64,000 bases of DNA from Antarctobacter sediminis (GCF_019218285.1 NZ_JAHUZG010000002.1:248001-312000); one strand, 5' to 3'; counted from the stretch's first letter, positions 36,441 through 46,083 are shown. Translations and numbers: made by a program. The notes: generated by a model from the sequence alone, not told the origin.

Positions 36441-37772
36441 TTAACCGGACAGCGCGCCCTCGACCGCGGCGGCCAGCCGAAGCAGGCGATGTTCGCCCAT
36501 CGGTGCCCCCATCAGGGAAATCCCGCAGGACGGCGTGCCTGTGGGCAAGGTCACGATGGCGCCGCCCAGCAGGTTGCCGATCCGGGTATTGCGCAACGTG
36601 CGCAGGTTCGCCTGAACATAGGTGTCGCCCAGCTCCATCAGCTTGTCGACCTTTTCGGGCAGATTCGGAGCCGTCGGGCAGAGAACCGCATCGAATCCCG
36701 CCGTGACCTCGGCCCAGCGGGCGCGCATGACGTCAATGCCTTGCCAAGCCGCGATGAAGTCCGCCGCCGAATGGGCGGCACCTGCCTCGAACCGTTCGCG
36801 GATCGGGGCAAACATCACATCGGGCTGCGAAGTGATGGCCTCGCGCCAGGTGGCCCAGGCCTCGGCTGTGTACAGCATCCCGGAATCGGCATGGGGGCGG
36901 GCAATTTCGGGAAACTCCAGCTCGACGATGCTGGCCCCGGCTTCGCGCAGCTTGTTCAGTGCGGTGGCATAGGCGCGCGCCGGGGCGTCGTCCAGATCGT
37001 CCATGACCACGGTTTGCAGCGCGGCAAAGCGCCGGCCAGACAGGTCCACACCGGTCAGATCGGGGGCCGGAGCGCCCTCTAGCGCTGACAGCATCAGCGC
37101 CGCGTCCTCGACCGTGCGGCACAGCGGGCCGACCGTATCGAATCGCGCGATCAGAGGCACGACCCCGGACAGGCTGAGCCGCCCGGATGTGGTTTTCAGC
37201 CCGACAAGATCGTTCCAGCAGGCCGGAAGCCGCACAGATCCGCCCGTATCAGAGCCGACCGCCGCCGGGGCCAGACCAAAGGCAACAGAGGCTGCCGCCC
37301 CAGAGGATGACCCTCCGGCCACAGCCTCGGGGTCGTTCACGCAAGGGGCGGTCGCGGTTACGGGGTTGAGGCCAAGCCCGGAAAAGGCCAGTTCTGACAT
37401 ATGCGTCTTGCCGAGGCAGACCATGCCGTTGCGCGTGGCATTGCGCAGCACCTCTGCGTCCCGGTCCGGAATGCGCCCCGCCAGCAGGCCCGAGCCCGCC
37501 TCGGTTACGGTTCCGGCGGTGTCATATAGATCTTTCCAACTGATCGGCACGCCGTCCAGAGGATGCACGCGCAAACCCAGTTGCGCGCGCGTTTTCGCGG
37601 CCTCTGCCTCGGCCAGCGCGCGATCGGGCGTCAGCCGGGCATAGATTCGGTCCCGCATGGGATGCGTGTTGATTTGGTTCAGGAAATGTTCGGCCAGCGC
37701 CACCGGATCGATTGCGCCCTCCGCGATTCCACGTCCCAGATCCGCGGCGGTCATTTCAGTCCAGTCGCTCAT
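36441..37772 (-). CDS. Amidase (amidase signature family)
   Basis: 443 residues. It has the Ser-cisSer-Lys triad of amidase signature enzymes: Lys in GVPISWKDLYDTAG, the cis-Ser in AGGSSSGAAASVAFGLAP and the nucleophile Ser in VGSDTGGSVRLPA. Substrate unknown; it is not the GatA of a GatCAB unit, since no gatB or gatC is adjacent. The start at 37772 (MSDWTEMTAADLG) gives the usual N-terminus. It is divergent from the UbiH-like gene across 85 bases. Confidence 0.88.
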   Translation of the reverse strand: MSDWTEMTAADLGRGIAEGAIDPVALAEHFLNQINTHPMRDRIYARLTPDRALAEAEAAKTRAQLGLRVHPLDGVPISWKDLYDTAGTVTEAGSGLLAGRIPDRDAEVLRNATRNGMVCLGKTHMSELAFSGLGLNPVTATAPCVNDPEAVAGGSSSGAAASVAFGLAPAAVGSDTGGSVRLPACWNDLVGLKTTSGRLSLSGVVPLIARFDTVGPLCRTVEDAALMLSALEGAPAPDLTGVDLSGRRFAALQTVVMDDLDDAPARAYATALNKLREAGASIVELEFPEIARPHADSGMLYTAEAWATWREAITSQPDVMFAPIRERFEAGAAHSAADFIAAWQGIDVMRARWAEVTAGFDAVLCPTAPNLPEKVDKLMELGDTYVQANLRTLRNTRIGNLLGGAIVTLPTGTPSCGISLMGAPMGEHRLLRLAAAVEGALSG

Positions 37773-37857
37773 TCTGCCCTCCCCTTTCGCTGCGACCCCG
37801 ACGGTAGCGGCAGGCGGGCGCATGGACAATCCCGTGCGGGCCTCCATATTGCGGCTC

Positions 37858-39069
37858 ATGAAGTATGACCTGATTATCATCGGCGGCGGTCTGAACGGCC
37901 CCGCGCTTGCCCTTGCCGCCGCCCAGGCCGGTCTGCGGTCCTGCGTCGTGGATGCCCTGCCGCTGAACAGCCGCAAGGCAGAGGGTTTCGACGGGCGTTC
38001 CTACGCGCTTGCACGGTCGTCGCAACGCATGCTGGAACGGCTTGGGCTTTGGTCCGAACTGGATGCCCATGCCCAGCCGATGAACCAGATCAAGGTCTCG
38101 GACGGGCGGGTTGGCGATGCCGGTGTGTTTCTTGGCCTGCATTTCGACAGCGCCGAGATCGAGGATGGCCCGATGGGCTTTATGGTCGAGGACCGCTATA
38201 TCCGCCGCGCCCTGCTAGAGGCTCTGGCCGGGTCCGAATTGATCGACCACAGGTCAGAAACGCTGGCCACGGGGCAAGCGATCGATACCTCCGGGGCCTC
38301 GGTGACGTTGGCGGATGGCACCGTTCTGCAAGGGCGCCTGATCGTGGGCGCCGACGGACAGCGCAGCGGCGTCGCGCGCCGCGCCGGAATCCGCCGCATG
38401 GGTTGGAGCTATGGGCAAACCGCGCTGGTCTGCGCGATTGCACATGAACAACCACATGACGGCGTTGCGCATCAGTTGTTCCTTCCCGCCGGTCCGCTGG
38501 CGATCCTGCCGCTGACCGGCAATCGGTCCAGCATCGTCTGGAGCGAAACAGACAGCCGGGCCAAGGCCATCAATGCCCTGCCCGATCCGGAATACCTGCA
38601 AGTGCTGCGACCCCGCTTTGGCGACTTCCTTGGCGAGATTTCACTTGAGGGGGCGCGTTTCACCTATCCGCTGACGCTGTCTCTGGCGCACGATTTCGTT
38701 TCGGATCGTGTGGCGCTGGTCGGGGATGCGGCACATCGCATGCACCCGATCGCAGGACAGGGCCTGAACGCAGGGCTGCGCGACGTCGCGGCGCTGGCCC
38801 ATGTCATCATCCATGCGGTACGGCGCGGCGAAGACATCGCCGGGCCGGGTGTGCTGGACCGTTATGCCCAATGGCGGAGGTTCGACACCGCCTCGCTTGC
38901 GGCCTCGACCGACCTGTTCAACCGACTGTTTTCCAATGACAACCCGCTGTTGCGACTGGGCCGCGATATCGGCATGGCCGCGATCAATGCCGCCCCTGGA
39001 TTACGGCGCGGGTTTATCCGCGAGGCAGCAGGATTGACCGGCGACCTGCCCGACCTGATGCGCGCCTGA
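37858..39069 (+). CDS. UbiH/UbiF/COQ6-family FAD-dependent hydroxylase
   Basis: 403 residues. It has the N-terminal FAD dinucleotide-binding motif DLIIIGGGLNGPALALAAAQAG, FDGRSYALARSSQRML, the second motif GRLIVGADGQRSGVARRAG and the C-terminal FAD motif ALVGDAAHRMHPIAGQGLNAGLRD. It should hydroxylate a ring position of the ubiquinone precursor with O2 and NADPH. The exact position (C1, C5 or C6) cannot be told. The start at 37858 gives MKYDLIIIGGG. Confidence 0.9.
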   Translation: MKYDLIIIGGGLNGPALALAAAQAGLRSCVVDALPLNSRKAEGFDGRSYALARSSQRMLERLGLWSELDAHAQPMNQIKVSDGRVGDAGVFLGLHFDSAEIEDGPMGFMVEDRYIRRALLEALAGSELIDHRSETLATGQAIDTSGASVTLADGTVLQGRLIVGADGQRSGVARRAGIRRMGWSYGQTALVCAIAHEQPHDGVAHQLFLPAGPLAILPLTGNRSSIVWSETDSRAKAINALPDPEYLQVLRPRFGDFLGEISLEGARFTYPLTLSLAHDFVSDRVALVGDAAHRMHPIAGQGLNAGLRDVAALAHVIIHAVRRGEDIAGPGVLDRYAQWRRFDTASLAASTDLFNRLFSNDNPLLRLGRDIGMAAINAAPGLRRGFIREAAGLTGDLPDLMRA

Positions 39070-39126
39070 AGGCCTTTACCCTTGCTGCTTTGGGCGTAGA
39101 CTGCGCCCAATTCAGGGAGGAACTTC

Positions 39127-39879
39127 ATGGAAAAGAAATGCGCGATTGTCACCGGGGCCGCGCGCGGCATCGGGCTGGCCACCGCTGACCTGTTTCTGGA
39201 AAACGGCTGGCATGTGGCGATGCTGGACCGCGACGGTGACGAGTTGCTGAAACAGACCGCCACGCGCGAAAACGTGCTGCCACTGGTCCGCGACGTGTCG
39301 AACCCACAGGACGTTGGCGCCATGGCGCGCGAGACGATGGACTGGGCCGGGCGCATCGACGCGCTGGTCAACAATGCCGGCGTGGCTGAGTTCGGCCCCG
39401 TCGCGGATTGCGATTTCACCATGTGGCGGCGTGTGATGGAAACGAACCTCGACGGTGTGTTTCTGTGCTCGCAAGAGGTGGCCCCGCATCTGAAGGAAAC
39501 CCAGGGCGCCATCGTCAACATCGCCTCGATCAGCGGGCTGCGCGCTTCGACCCTGCGGGTGGCCTATGGCACCTCCAAGGCAGCGGTGATCCAGTTGACG
39601 AAACAACACGCCGCGGAACTTGGGGAATACGGCATCCGGGTGAACTGCGTGGCACCCGGGCCGGTCAAGACCAAGCTGTCGATGGCCGTGCACACGCCCG
39701 AGATCATCCAAGCCTACCACGATTCCATTCCGCTGAACCGCTATGGCAGCGAACGCGAACTGGCCGAGGTGATCGTTTTCCTCGCCTCGGAAAAGGCTTC
39801 TTACGTGACGGGACAGATCGTGGCCGTGGATGGCGGGTTCGATTCCACCGGCGTGGGTCTGCCGGCGCTGCGCGCCTGA
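39127..39879 (+). CDS. SDR family oxidoreductase
   Basis: 250 residues, classical short-chain dehydrogenase. It has the NAD(P)-binding TGAARGIGLA (about residues 9-18), NNAGVAEFG, the catalytic Ser in NIASISGLRAS, the YxxxK pair in RVAYGTSKAAV and the C-terminal YVTGQIVAVDGGFDSTG. Substrate unknown. A GGAGG sequence lies 5 bases before ATG. It is followed by a bidirectional terminator. Confidence 0.9.
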   Translation: MEKKCAIVTGAARGIGLATADLFLENGWHVAMLDRDGDELLKQTATRENVLPLVRDVSNPQDVGAMARETMDWAGRIDALVNNAGVAEFGPVADCDFTMWRRVMETNLDGVFLCSQEVAPHLKETQGAIVNIASISGLRASTLRVAYGTSKAAVIQLTKQHAAELGEYGIRVNCVAPGPVKTKLSMAVHTPEIIQAYHDSIPLNRYGSERELAEVIVFLASEKASYVTGQIVAVDGGFDSTGVGLPALRA

Positions 39880-39896
39880 TCCGCCGCCGCAAACGA

Positions 39897-39922
39897 AAAG
39901 GGCGGGGATTGCCCCGCCCTTT
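39897..39922. terminator. Bidirectional terminator between SDR and DUF2125 genes
   Basis: AAAGGGCGGGG and CCCCGCCCTTT pair around a 4-base loop in the 63-base gap between convergent stops. The stem's A and T ends serve both directions. Confidence 0.88.
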
Positions 39923-39942
39923 CCATGTCGCCTGACGGCGAT

Positions 39943-41469
39943 TTACTTGATGCGCTGACCGTTGGCCAGAACATGGCCTTCGGCGTTGACTTCGATGGTC
40001 GAGGTCATCGAATCCGGCTCTTCGCCCGGAACGGTGAACATCGACATCATCATGCGGAAGCCCATCGCATCCTCTTCGGGCAGCAGACCCATCGAGATCA
40101 GGTTGTCGATCAGCGTGTTGGCACCGGAAACCTGAAGATCCAGCTTGCCTTCCGGACGCGGGAAACCGTCAAAGCTGTCGAGATCCGTGTTGTCGAAGGT
40201 GAACGCCCCCGAACCAAGGACCACGCCGCCAACCATGTCGACCACGAAATCGCTGAGCGTGAGCGAGTTCAGCTCACCCGGAACGCCACCGGTCATGCCC
40301 AGCTTTTCCATCGCCTCGGTATCCATGAGGCTGACGAAAGGCGTAACCATGGCGTTCAGGTTGAAGGCAACGGTGGCCGGATCGCGCGGCAGAACTTCGC
40401 CCGGATCGAAGATGTTCCACAGCATGTTGTCCATGGTGAAATCACCAAGGATCACCGACAGCGACGCCGGCTGCGGTTCTTCCGACGGGCTCAGCGGCAG
40501 TTCCAGAGCGAAACCGACCTCACCCAGTTCGGCGCTGATCGGCAACGGCAGGTCCGGGCCCGCCATGGCAACCGACTGCCCGGTGCCCGAGATGGCATAG
40601 GTCAGGTTGGTTTCAGACACTGCAACGCCAAATTCGCCGCCGGTCGAGCTGAACTTGCCGGTGGTCGGGCCATCGCCTTCGTCGAAGGCGAATTCGGTCT
40701 GGCCGCCGGTATGCTTGAGCACGACATCGACCGCGCCGCCGTTCTTGAACATCGAGGTCGGATCCTCGATGTCGAGATCCAGCGGCAGGTAGGTGGAGCC
40801 ACCGCTGCTGAGGCCGGTCAGGTTCATCGAGAACATGCCGCCCTCGTCCCCTTCGGGATCGTCGAACTTGACCGACAGCGCCAGGTTGCCCATCGACATG
40901 TCCTGTTCGATCCGGCGCATGGTGTCGTCGATCATGATATGCGAGGTGCCGGACAGCGGCCCCATCGACATCGACGCATCGACAACGTCGCGCCCGATCT
41001 CTTCACCCTCTTCGTGGTCAAAGATCCGGACCAGCTGCAAGCCGATGCTGTCGCCCGAATAGGTGTAGGTCAGGTCGCCGGGGTCGCCGGTCACCATCAT
41101 CTCCAACCCGCTGTGGGTCATGGCGACGACGATTTCTCCGACAGTTTCATCACCTTCGACGAAGAAGGCGGTAAGCTCACCGGATTCGGGGTAGGTGACG
41201 GAAACCGCGCCCTCGCCTGCTTCGGCGAAGGTCATCGGCGGCATCACAAGGCGGATGACGCCGTCTTCCTCGGGGATGGTCACGACCATGGTCATGTCCG
41301 ACACCACGAGGGACGAGCCTTCCATCGCCTCGGTGGCGGTGATCTCGTACCCGAAATTGGTCATGTAGGCTTCGAAATCGTCCCAGACCTGCTGGGGCGT
41401 GACGTCGGCCCAGCTCGGGCCTGCCATCGCGACGATGGCCAGCGCCGAGGCTGTTGCGTAGCGTTTCAT
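39943..41469 (-). CDS. DUF2125 family secreted protein
   Basis: 508 residues. The start at 41469 gives a signal peptide (MKRYATASALAIVAMAGPSWA). The mature part starts DVTPQQVWDDFEAYMTNFGY and is acidic, repetitive and beta-rich, with several stretches of the type LDIEDPTSMFKNGGAVDVVL. This matches the alphaproteobacterial DUF2125 family in my recollection. It is probably periplasmic or outer-membrane associated; function unknown. TTGACC lies about 80 bases upstream as a possible -35 element. Confidence 0.85.
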   Translation of the reverse strand: MKRYATASALAIVAMAGPSWADVTPQQVWDDFEAYMTNFGYEITATEAMEGSSLVVSDMTMVVTIPEEDGVIRLVMPPMTFAEAGEGAVSVTYPESGELTAFFVEGDETVGEIVVAMTHSGLEMMVTGDPGDLTYTYSGDSIGLQLVRIFDHEEGEEIGRDVVDASMSMGPLSGTSHIMIDDTMRRIEQDMSMGNLALSVKFDDPEGDEGGMFSMNLTGLSSGGSTYLPLDLDIEDPTSMFKNGGAVDVVLKHTGGQTEFAFDEGDGPTTGKFSSTGGEFGVAVSETNLTYAISGTGQSVAMAGPDLPLPISAELGEVGFALELPLSPSEEPQPASLSVILGDFTMDNMLWNIFDPGEVLPRDPATVAFNLNAMVTPFVSLMDTEAMEKLGMTGGVPGELNSLTLSDFVVDMVGGVVLGSGAFTFDNTDLDSFDGFPRPEGKLDLQVSGANTLIDNLISMGLLPEEDAMGFRMMMSMFTVPGEEPDSMTSTIEVNAEGHVLANGQRIK

Positions 41470-41623
41470 AATGTCTCCTCTCTGTCGGGGCAAACGAATG
41501 TGTGTAGTCTCAAGGCCTTCTTGGGCCCGGTCAAGGGACTGGATTCCATACTATTGAGCGATTACGACAGTTGCGAGACGCCATTTTGTGGCGCAGTAGA
41601 CCAATTCCTGCAGGAGACCAGAC

Positions 41624-42379
41624 ATGGGCGTCGACCTAGGCGGAAAGACGGTACTGATCACGGGCGCAAGCCGCGGAATCGGGGCCGAAGCAGCGCGGGC
41701 ATTTGCCGCGGCAGGCGCAAAAGTGGCGCTGGTGGCACGTTCGGCCGAAGCGGTGGCCGACCTTGCAGGCGAGATCGGTGAACAGGCCGTGGCCATTCCC
41801 TGTGACATCGCCCGATACTGGGAAATGGAGCAGGCCGTCGCAAAATGCGTCGAGGCGCATGGCGGTCTGGACGTCCTCGTGAACAACGCAGGCGTGATCG
41901 AACCCGTCGCCCATATGGCCGACGCCGACCCGGCAGCATGGGGCGAAGTGATCGACATCAACCTCAAGGGCGTGTTCCATGGAATGCGCGCCGCGCTGCC
42001 TGTGATGCTGGACAACGGCGGCGGAACCGTGCTGACCATCGGATCCGGCGCGGCGCATGGCCCGGTCGAGGCGTGGTCGCACTATTGTTCGTCCAAGGCA
42101 GGCGCTTTGATGCTGACCCGGATGCTGGACAAGGAATACCGCGACAAGGGCATCCGCGCGCTGTCACTTTCGCCCGGCACCGTGGCCACGCAAATGCAGC
42201 GCGAGATTAAGGCGAGCGGCATCAACCCGGTCAGCCAGTTGGACTGGTCGGACCATATCCCCCCCGAATGGGTCGCACGGGCCTTGGTCTGGATGTGTTC
42301 TGACGCGGTGGACGCCTATCGCGGCGGCGAAATCTCGCTGCGGGACGAAGACGTGCGCAAGGCGGTCGGCCTGACATGA
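41624..42379 (+). CDS. SDR family oxidoreductase, second copy
   Basis: 251 residues, another classical SDR. It has TGASRGIGAEAARAFA at the cofactor site, NNAGVIEPVAHMADAD, the Ser in TIGSGAAHGPVEAW and YxxxK in SHYCSSKAGALMLTRM. It is distinct from the upstream SDR and not a recent duplicate. Its stop overlaps the enoyl-CoA hydratase start by 4 bases, which suggests both act on an acyl-CoA or related hydroxy substrate. Confidence 0.9.
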   Translation: MGVDLGGKTVLITGASRGIGAEAARAFAAAGAKVALVARSAEAVADLAGEIGEQAVAIPCDIARYWEMEQAVAKCVEAHGGLDVLVNNAGVIEPVAHMADADPAAWGEVIDINLKGVFHGMRAALPVMLDNGGGTVLTIGSGAAHGPVEAWSHYCSSKAGALMLTRMLDKEYRDKGIRALSLSPGTVATQMQREIKASGINPVSQLDWSDHIPPEWVARALVWMCSDAVDAYRGGEISLRDEDVRKAVGLT

Positions 42380-42990
42380 TCCGGCTGGACAAGGACGAGG
42401 CGCTGTGGATCGCCACGATCGACCGGCCGGACAAGGCGAACTCGCTGACCGCCGAGATGCTGGTCACACTTTGCGAGATCGCCGAAGCGGCCCAGACCGG
42501 TGCGCGGGCATTGATCCTGACCGGCTCGGGCAAGGTGTTTTCGGCAGGCGCGGACCTTGACGCCGCCAAGGCGGGTCTGGCGGTCTCTCCGCTTTGGGAA
42601 CGGCTGTCGGGGGCGATTGTCCGCCACCCGGGCCTGACGATCTGCGCCCTGAACGGCACGGTGGCGGGTGGAGCCATGGGCATGGCGCTGGCCTGTGACC
42701 TAAGGATCTCGGTTCCCGGGGCCAAGGTCTTTTACCCGGTGATGAAGCTCGGATTCCTGCCGCAGCCGTCAGACCCGGCGCGCTTGGCGGAACTGGTCGG
42801 CCCCGCTCGGGCCAAGATGATCCTAATGGCCGGGCAGAAGATCCCGGTCGAAGAGGCGCAGACCTGGGGCCTGATCGACCGGATCGTGGACAGCGACCTG
42901 ATCGGCACGGCGCTCAGCCTGACCGAGGACACAATCGGCGCGGATCCAGCCCATGCGCGGGCGATCAAGGGGCTGATCGGTCAGCGTTAG
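42376..42990 (+). CDS. Enoyl-CoA hydratase/isomerase family protein
   Basis: 204 residues, short for the crotonase superfamily (usually about 255-260). It has TIDRPDKANSLTAEML, GSGKVFSAGADLDAAKAG for the oxyanion and CoA site, and CALNGTVAGGAMGMALACDL. The C-terminal helical trimerisation region is shortened, so the oligomer may differ. It is coupled to the SDR gene by a 4-base overlap. The substrate is unknown. No acyl-CoA ligase or dehydrogenase is adjacent. Confidence 0.88.
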   Translation: MIRLDKDEALWIATIDRPDKANSLTAEMLVTLCEIAEAAQTGARALILTGSGKVFSAGADLDAAKAGLAVSPLWERLSGAIVRHPGLTICALNGTVAGGAMGMALACDLRISVPGAKVFYPVMKLGFLPQPSDPARLAELVGPARAKMILMAGQKIPVEEAQTWGLIDRIVDSDLIGTALSLTEDTIGADPAHARAIKGLIGQR

Positions 42991-43214
42991 AACCGGCCGG
43001 GATAGACGTGCATCATCTGGTGCACGTCGCATTCGCTGGCAAAGGCCTCGGGGCTGCGGTCGATCATCTCGCGCATCAATGCGCGGGTCGCTGCGGCCTC
43101 TTCGTGGCTGTTTCCGATCGGCCTTGCCGAGGCAAACAACCGGGCCAAGGTCCGGCGCAGGGCCGTGTAGGCGGGCAAGCCTGCGGAGGTCTGGGGAAAG
43201 TCGATCAGGGCCAT
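42987..43214 (-). CDS. Hypothetical small protein
   Basis: 75 residues (start MALIDFPQTSAG). It is a soluble, mostly helical protein with no membrane segment: GLPAYTALRRTLARLFASAR, then SHEEAAATRALMREMIDRSP, ending HQMMHVYPGRF. It overlaps the end of the enoyl-CoA hydratase gene by 4 bases on the opposite strand and faces away from the LysR gene. No family recognised. The coding call rests on sensible composition and a proper ATG. Confidence 0.55.
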   Translation of the reverse strand: MALIDFPQTSAGLPAYTALRRTLARLFASARPIGNSHEEAAATRALMREMIDRSPEAFASECDVHQMMHVYPGRF

Positions 43215-43309
43215 GGCGGGTCTCCGGGGCAACGGCGTGGACTGACCTTAAATTACCATACGTCAACTTTGGACTGGTATCCTCTGCAACGTTGTGTTGC
43301 TCTACATAA

Positions 43310-44197
43310 ATGAAGAGCTCGCTTCGCAACTGGTCCGATCTGCGCGTGTTCCTTGCTGTCGTACGCAAGGGTTCGACATTGGCGGCCAGCAAGGGGCTGG
43401 GCATGGCGCAACCCACCGTGGCCCGAAGGATTGAGGCGCTGGAACATGAACTGGGGTTGGTGCTGTTCGACAAGGACACGCGCGGTTTTCATCCCACCGC
43501 TGCGGCGCTGGACATCCTGCCCTTGGCCGAAAACATAGAGCACGCCGCCACCGCCCTGTCCGAAAGGGCCGCCGCGCTCGCTGCGCCGCGCATGATCCGG
43601 ATCACCGCGGTCAACCGCAATTTCTCTCCTCGGGCGATGGCGATCTTCGACGCCTTCGCCGAACGTCACCCCGAAGTCAGCTTTGATTTCCTGCCCAGCG
43701 TGACTCCGCTGGACCTGATGGGCGGCGAGGCCGACATTGCCCTGCGGCTGACCCGCAACCCGGTGGACCCTGATCTGATCTGCCGCAAGATCAGCACCGC
43801 ACGGTTCGCCCTTTTCGGATCAGACCGGTACGCGGAACGATACGGCCTGCCGCGATCCGTCGAAGAAATGGCAGACCACCGCTTTGTCAGTTTCATGCGC
43901 CCCGGTGTTCCCCCGGCGCTGCATGATTGGTTGCTGCGTCATGTTCCCCAAAGCCGGATCGTGCAGGTCTTTGCCGAGATCGACCTGTTAGAGGCCGCCA
44001 TCGCCTCGGGCCGCGGGCTTGGCGTGCAGAACGTCCGGCTGGCGGCGGACAGGCCCGGCATCCGGGCCTGTTTCGATCCGATCCCGGAGCTTGATATGCA
44101 GCACCTGATGCTGATTTCACCCCGGTCTTATCGGCGCCCCGAGGTAAAGGCTTTTGCAAGGTTCTTTGCCCCGCGTTATGCCGCCATCTTTCGCTGA
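43310..44197 (+). CDS. LysR family transcriptional regulator
   Basis: 295 residues. The N-terminal winged helix-turn-helix (about 8-65) has GSTLAASKGLGMAQPTVARR. The periplasmic-binding-like effector domain (about 90-295) has DIALRLTRNPVDPDLICRKI and a final SPRSYRRPEVKAFARFF. It probably controls a neighbouring gene; the divergent small hypothetical gene and the SDR-hydratase pair are the nearest candidates. The effector is unknown. It is convergent with choV, with three bases between stops. Confidence 0.9.
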   Translation: MKSSLRNWSDLRVFLAVVRKGSTLAASKGLGMAQPTVARRIEALEHELGLVLFDKDTRGFHPTAAALDILPLAENIEHAATALSERAAALAAPRMIRITAVNRNFSPRAMAIFDAFAERHPEVSFDFLPSVTPLDLMGGEADIALRLTRNPVDPDLICRKISTARFALFGSDRYAERYGLPRSVEEMADHRFVSFMRPGVPPALHDWLLRHVPQSRIVQVFAEIDLLEAAIASGRGLGVQNVRLAADRPGIRACFDPIPELDMQHLMLISPRSYRRPEVKAFARFFAPRYAAIFR

Positions 44198-44200
44198 CGC

Positions 44201-45208
44201 TCAGCCTTCGCTGCACAGACGGTGGATCACGCTGTCGGCGGTGACACGGCCAAGGACCGCACCGCCCTCCGTCACAGTCAACGGCCCCTCCTTGAGGCGC
44301 GGCATCAGATCACGGATTGCCGTTTCGGCGGCGACTTCGGCCTGCCCCGTGCCCGGCTCCATCACGTCCCGTGCCGTCAATACGCCCAGCGGGTTCATAT
44401 TGGCCACGAAATCGGCCACATAGTCCGAGGCGGGCGCGGAAAAGATCTCTCGCGGGGTGCCGGTCTGGACGATGCGTCCACCTTCCATGATCGCGATGCG
44501 ATTGCCGATCTTGAACGCCTCGTCCAGATCATGGCTGACAAAAAGGATGGTGCGTTTCAACTCGCGTTGCAGGTCAAGCAGTTCATCCTGCAACCGGGTC
44601 CGGATCAACGGATCCAGCGCCGAAAACGGTTCATCCATCAAGAGGATCGGCGCATCGGTGGCAAAGGCGCGCGCAAGCCCCACCCGTTGCTGCATCCCGC
44701 CCGACAGTTCGCCAACCTTGCGGCTGCCCCAGTCCGACAGCCCCACAAGCGCCAGTTGACGATCAACGGTGGCCGCGCGTTCACTGGCGCCCTGCCCGGC
44801 CAGTTCCAGACCAAAACCAACGTTTTCGGCCACAGTGCGCCAAGGCAACAGCCCAAACTGCTGGAACACCATGGCGACGCGTTTTTGGCGGATTTCGCGC
44901 AGACGATTTGACCGGCAGTCCGCCACATCGACCATTTCACCGCCATCGTTCACCAGAACGCGGCCCCGCGCGACCTTGTTCAACCCGTTGACAGCGCGCA
45001 AAAGGGTCGACTTGCCAGAGCCAGACAGCCCCATCAGGACGACGATTTCCCCCTCTTCGACAGTCAGGCTGCAATCATGCGCGCCCAGAACCTGCCCGGT
45101 CTCGGACTGGATGCCCGCCCGGTCCATACCTTTGTCCGCCAGAGGCAGCGCCGCCTGCGGGTGATCGCCAAAGACGATCGAAACATTTTCAAAAGATACT
45201 GCGCTCAT
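44201..45208 (-). CDS. choV: Choline ABC transporter ATP-binding protein
   Basis: 335 residues. It has Walker A GLSGSGKSTLL, the signature LSGGMQQRVGLARAFA, Walker B ILLMDEPFSALDPL, then the H-loop in TILFVSHDLDEAFKIGNRIA. The extended C-terminal part carries a CBS-like regulatory region. The extra N-terminal insert before Walker A (ALPLADKGMDRAGIQSETGQ) is typical of ChoV/ProV-type ATPases. It drives choline uptake with ChoW and ChoX. Its start overlaps the choW stop by 4 bases. Confidence 0.92.
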   Translation of the reverse strand: MSAVSFENVSIVFGDHPQAALPLADKGMDRAGIQSETGQVLGAHDCSLTVEEGEIVVLMGLSGSGKSTLLRAVNGLNKVARGRVLVNDGGEMVDVADCRSNRLREIRQKRVAMVFQQFGLLPWRTVAENVGFGLELAGQGASERAATVDRQLALVGLSDWGSRKVGELSGGMQQRVGLARAFATDAPILLMDEPFSALDPLIRTRLQDELLDLQRELKRTILFVSHDLDEAFKIGNRIAIMEGGRIVQTGTPREIFSAPASDYVADFVANMNPLGVLTARDVMEPGTGQAEVAAETAIRDLMPRLKEGPLTVTEGGAVLGRVTADSVIHRLCSEG

Positions 45209-46035
45209 TGTTTCCACCTCAGCGCACGGTCCAGCATGATGGCGACCACGACGATGATCAGCCCGGCCTCAAAGCCAAGCCCCGTATCGACCCGGTTCAG
45301 CGCCCGCACAACCGGAACGCCCAGACCGTCGGCCCCGACCAGTGCCGCGATGACCACCATGGACAGCGACAGCATGATGGTCTGGTTCAAGCCCGCCATG
45401 ATCTGCGGCAAGGCCGAGGGCAATTCCACTTTCCACAGCTTTTGCCCCGGGGTGGCGCCAAAGGCATCCGCGGCCTCCAGCAGCGACTTGGGCGTCGAGG
45501 ATATGCCCAGATGCGTCAGGCGGATCGGCGCGGGGACAACGAAGATCACTGTTGCAATCAGGCCCGGCACCATGCCGATACCGAAAAAGACAATGGCCGG
45601 GATCAGGTACACAAAGGTCGGCAAGGTCTGCATCAGGTCCAGGATCGGACGCATAAAACGATACAGGCCCGGGTTATGCGCCGCGACGATGCCGATGGGC
45701 ACGCCGACCCCCATGCAGACCACGCAGGCGGACAGAACCAGTGTCAGGCTTTCGGTCGTTTCTTCCCAGTACCCCTGATTCAGGACAAACAGAAAACCGA
45801 CCAGCACGAGCGTCGGTGCCTGCCATCTTCGGTGCAAGGCAAAGGTTGCCAATGTCAGCACCACGATCACGATCAAAGGATGCGGTTCCTGCAACACCCA
45901 AAGGATGCCGTCGATCAGCGCCTCCATCGCGACGGCCATGCCGTCAAAGAACCACGCGCCATGATCCTGCAACCAGTCGAAACCCGCCTCGGCGGCGTCC
46001 CCCACGGGGATCTTGTACTCTGTCAGCCATTCCAT
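45205..46035 (-). CDS. choW: Choline ABC transporter permease
   Basis: 276 residues with about six membrane helices and the EAA-loop region (LLEAADAFGATPGQKLWKVE) that docks the ATPase, as in ProW/ChoW permeases. The N-terminal amphipathic part (about 1-40, MEWLTEYKIPVGDAAEAGF) is typical of the quaternary-amine branch. The start at 46035 was chosen over an upstream Met. It follows the chemoreceptor gene by 48 bases. Confidence 0.92.
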   Translation of the reverse strand: MEWLTEYKIPVGDAAEAGFDWLQDHGAWFFDGMAVAMEALIDGILWVLQEPHPLIVIVVLTLATFALHRRWQAPTLVLVGFLFVLNQGYWEETTESLTLVLSACVVCMGVGVPIGIVAAHNPGLYRFMRPILDLMQTLPTFVYLIPAIVFFGIGMVPGLIATVIFVVPAPIRLTHLGISSTPKSLLEAADAFGATPGQKLWKVELPSALPQIMAGLNQTIMLSLSMVVIAALVGADGLGVPVVRALNRVDTGLGFEAGLIIVVVAIMLDRALRWKQ

Positions 46036-46083
46036 GGCGCAAACCATCGTCCCGCCCCGGGCAGAGGTCAAGCGCGCGGAAGG

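Noticed and set aside
39127-42379. The two SDR genes as a tandem duplication
   Set aside because: Motif surroundings and most of the sequence differ, and a convergent DUF2125 gene lies between them.
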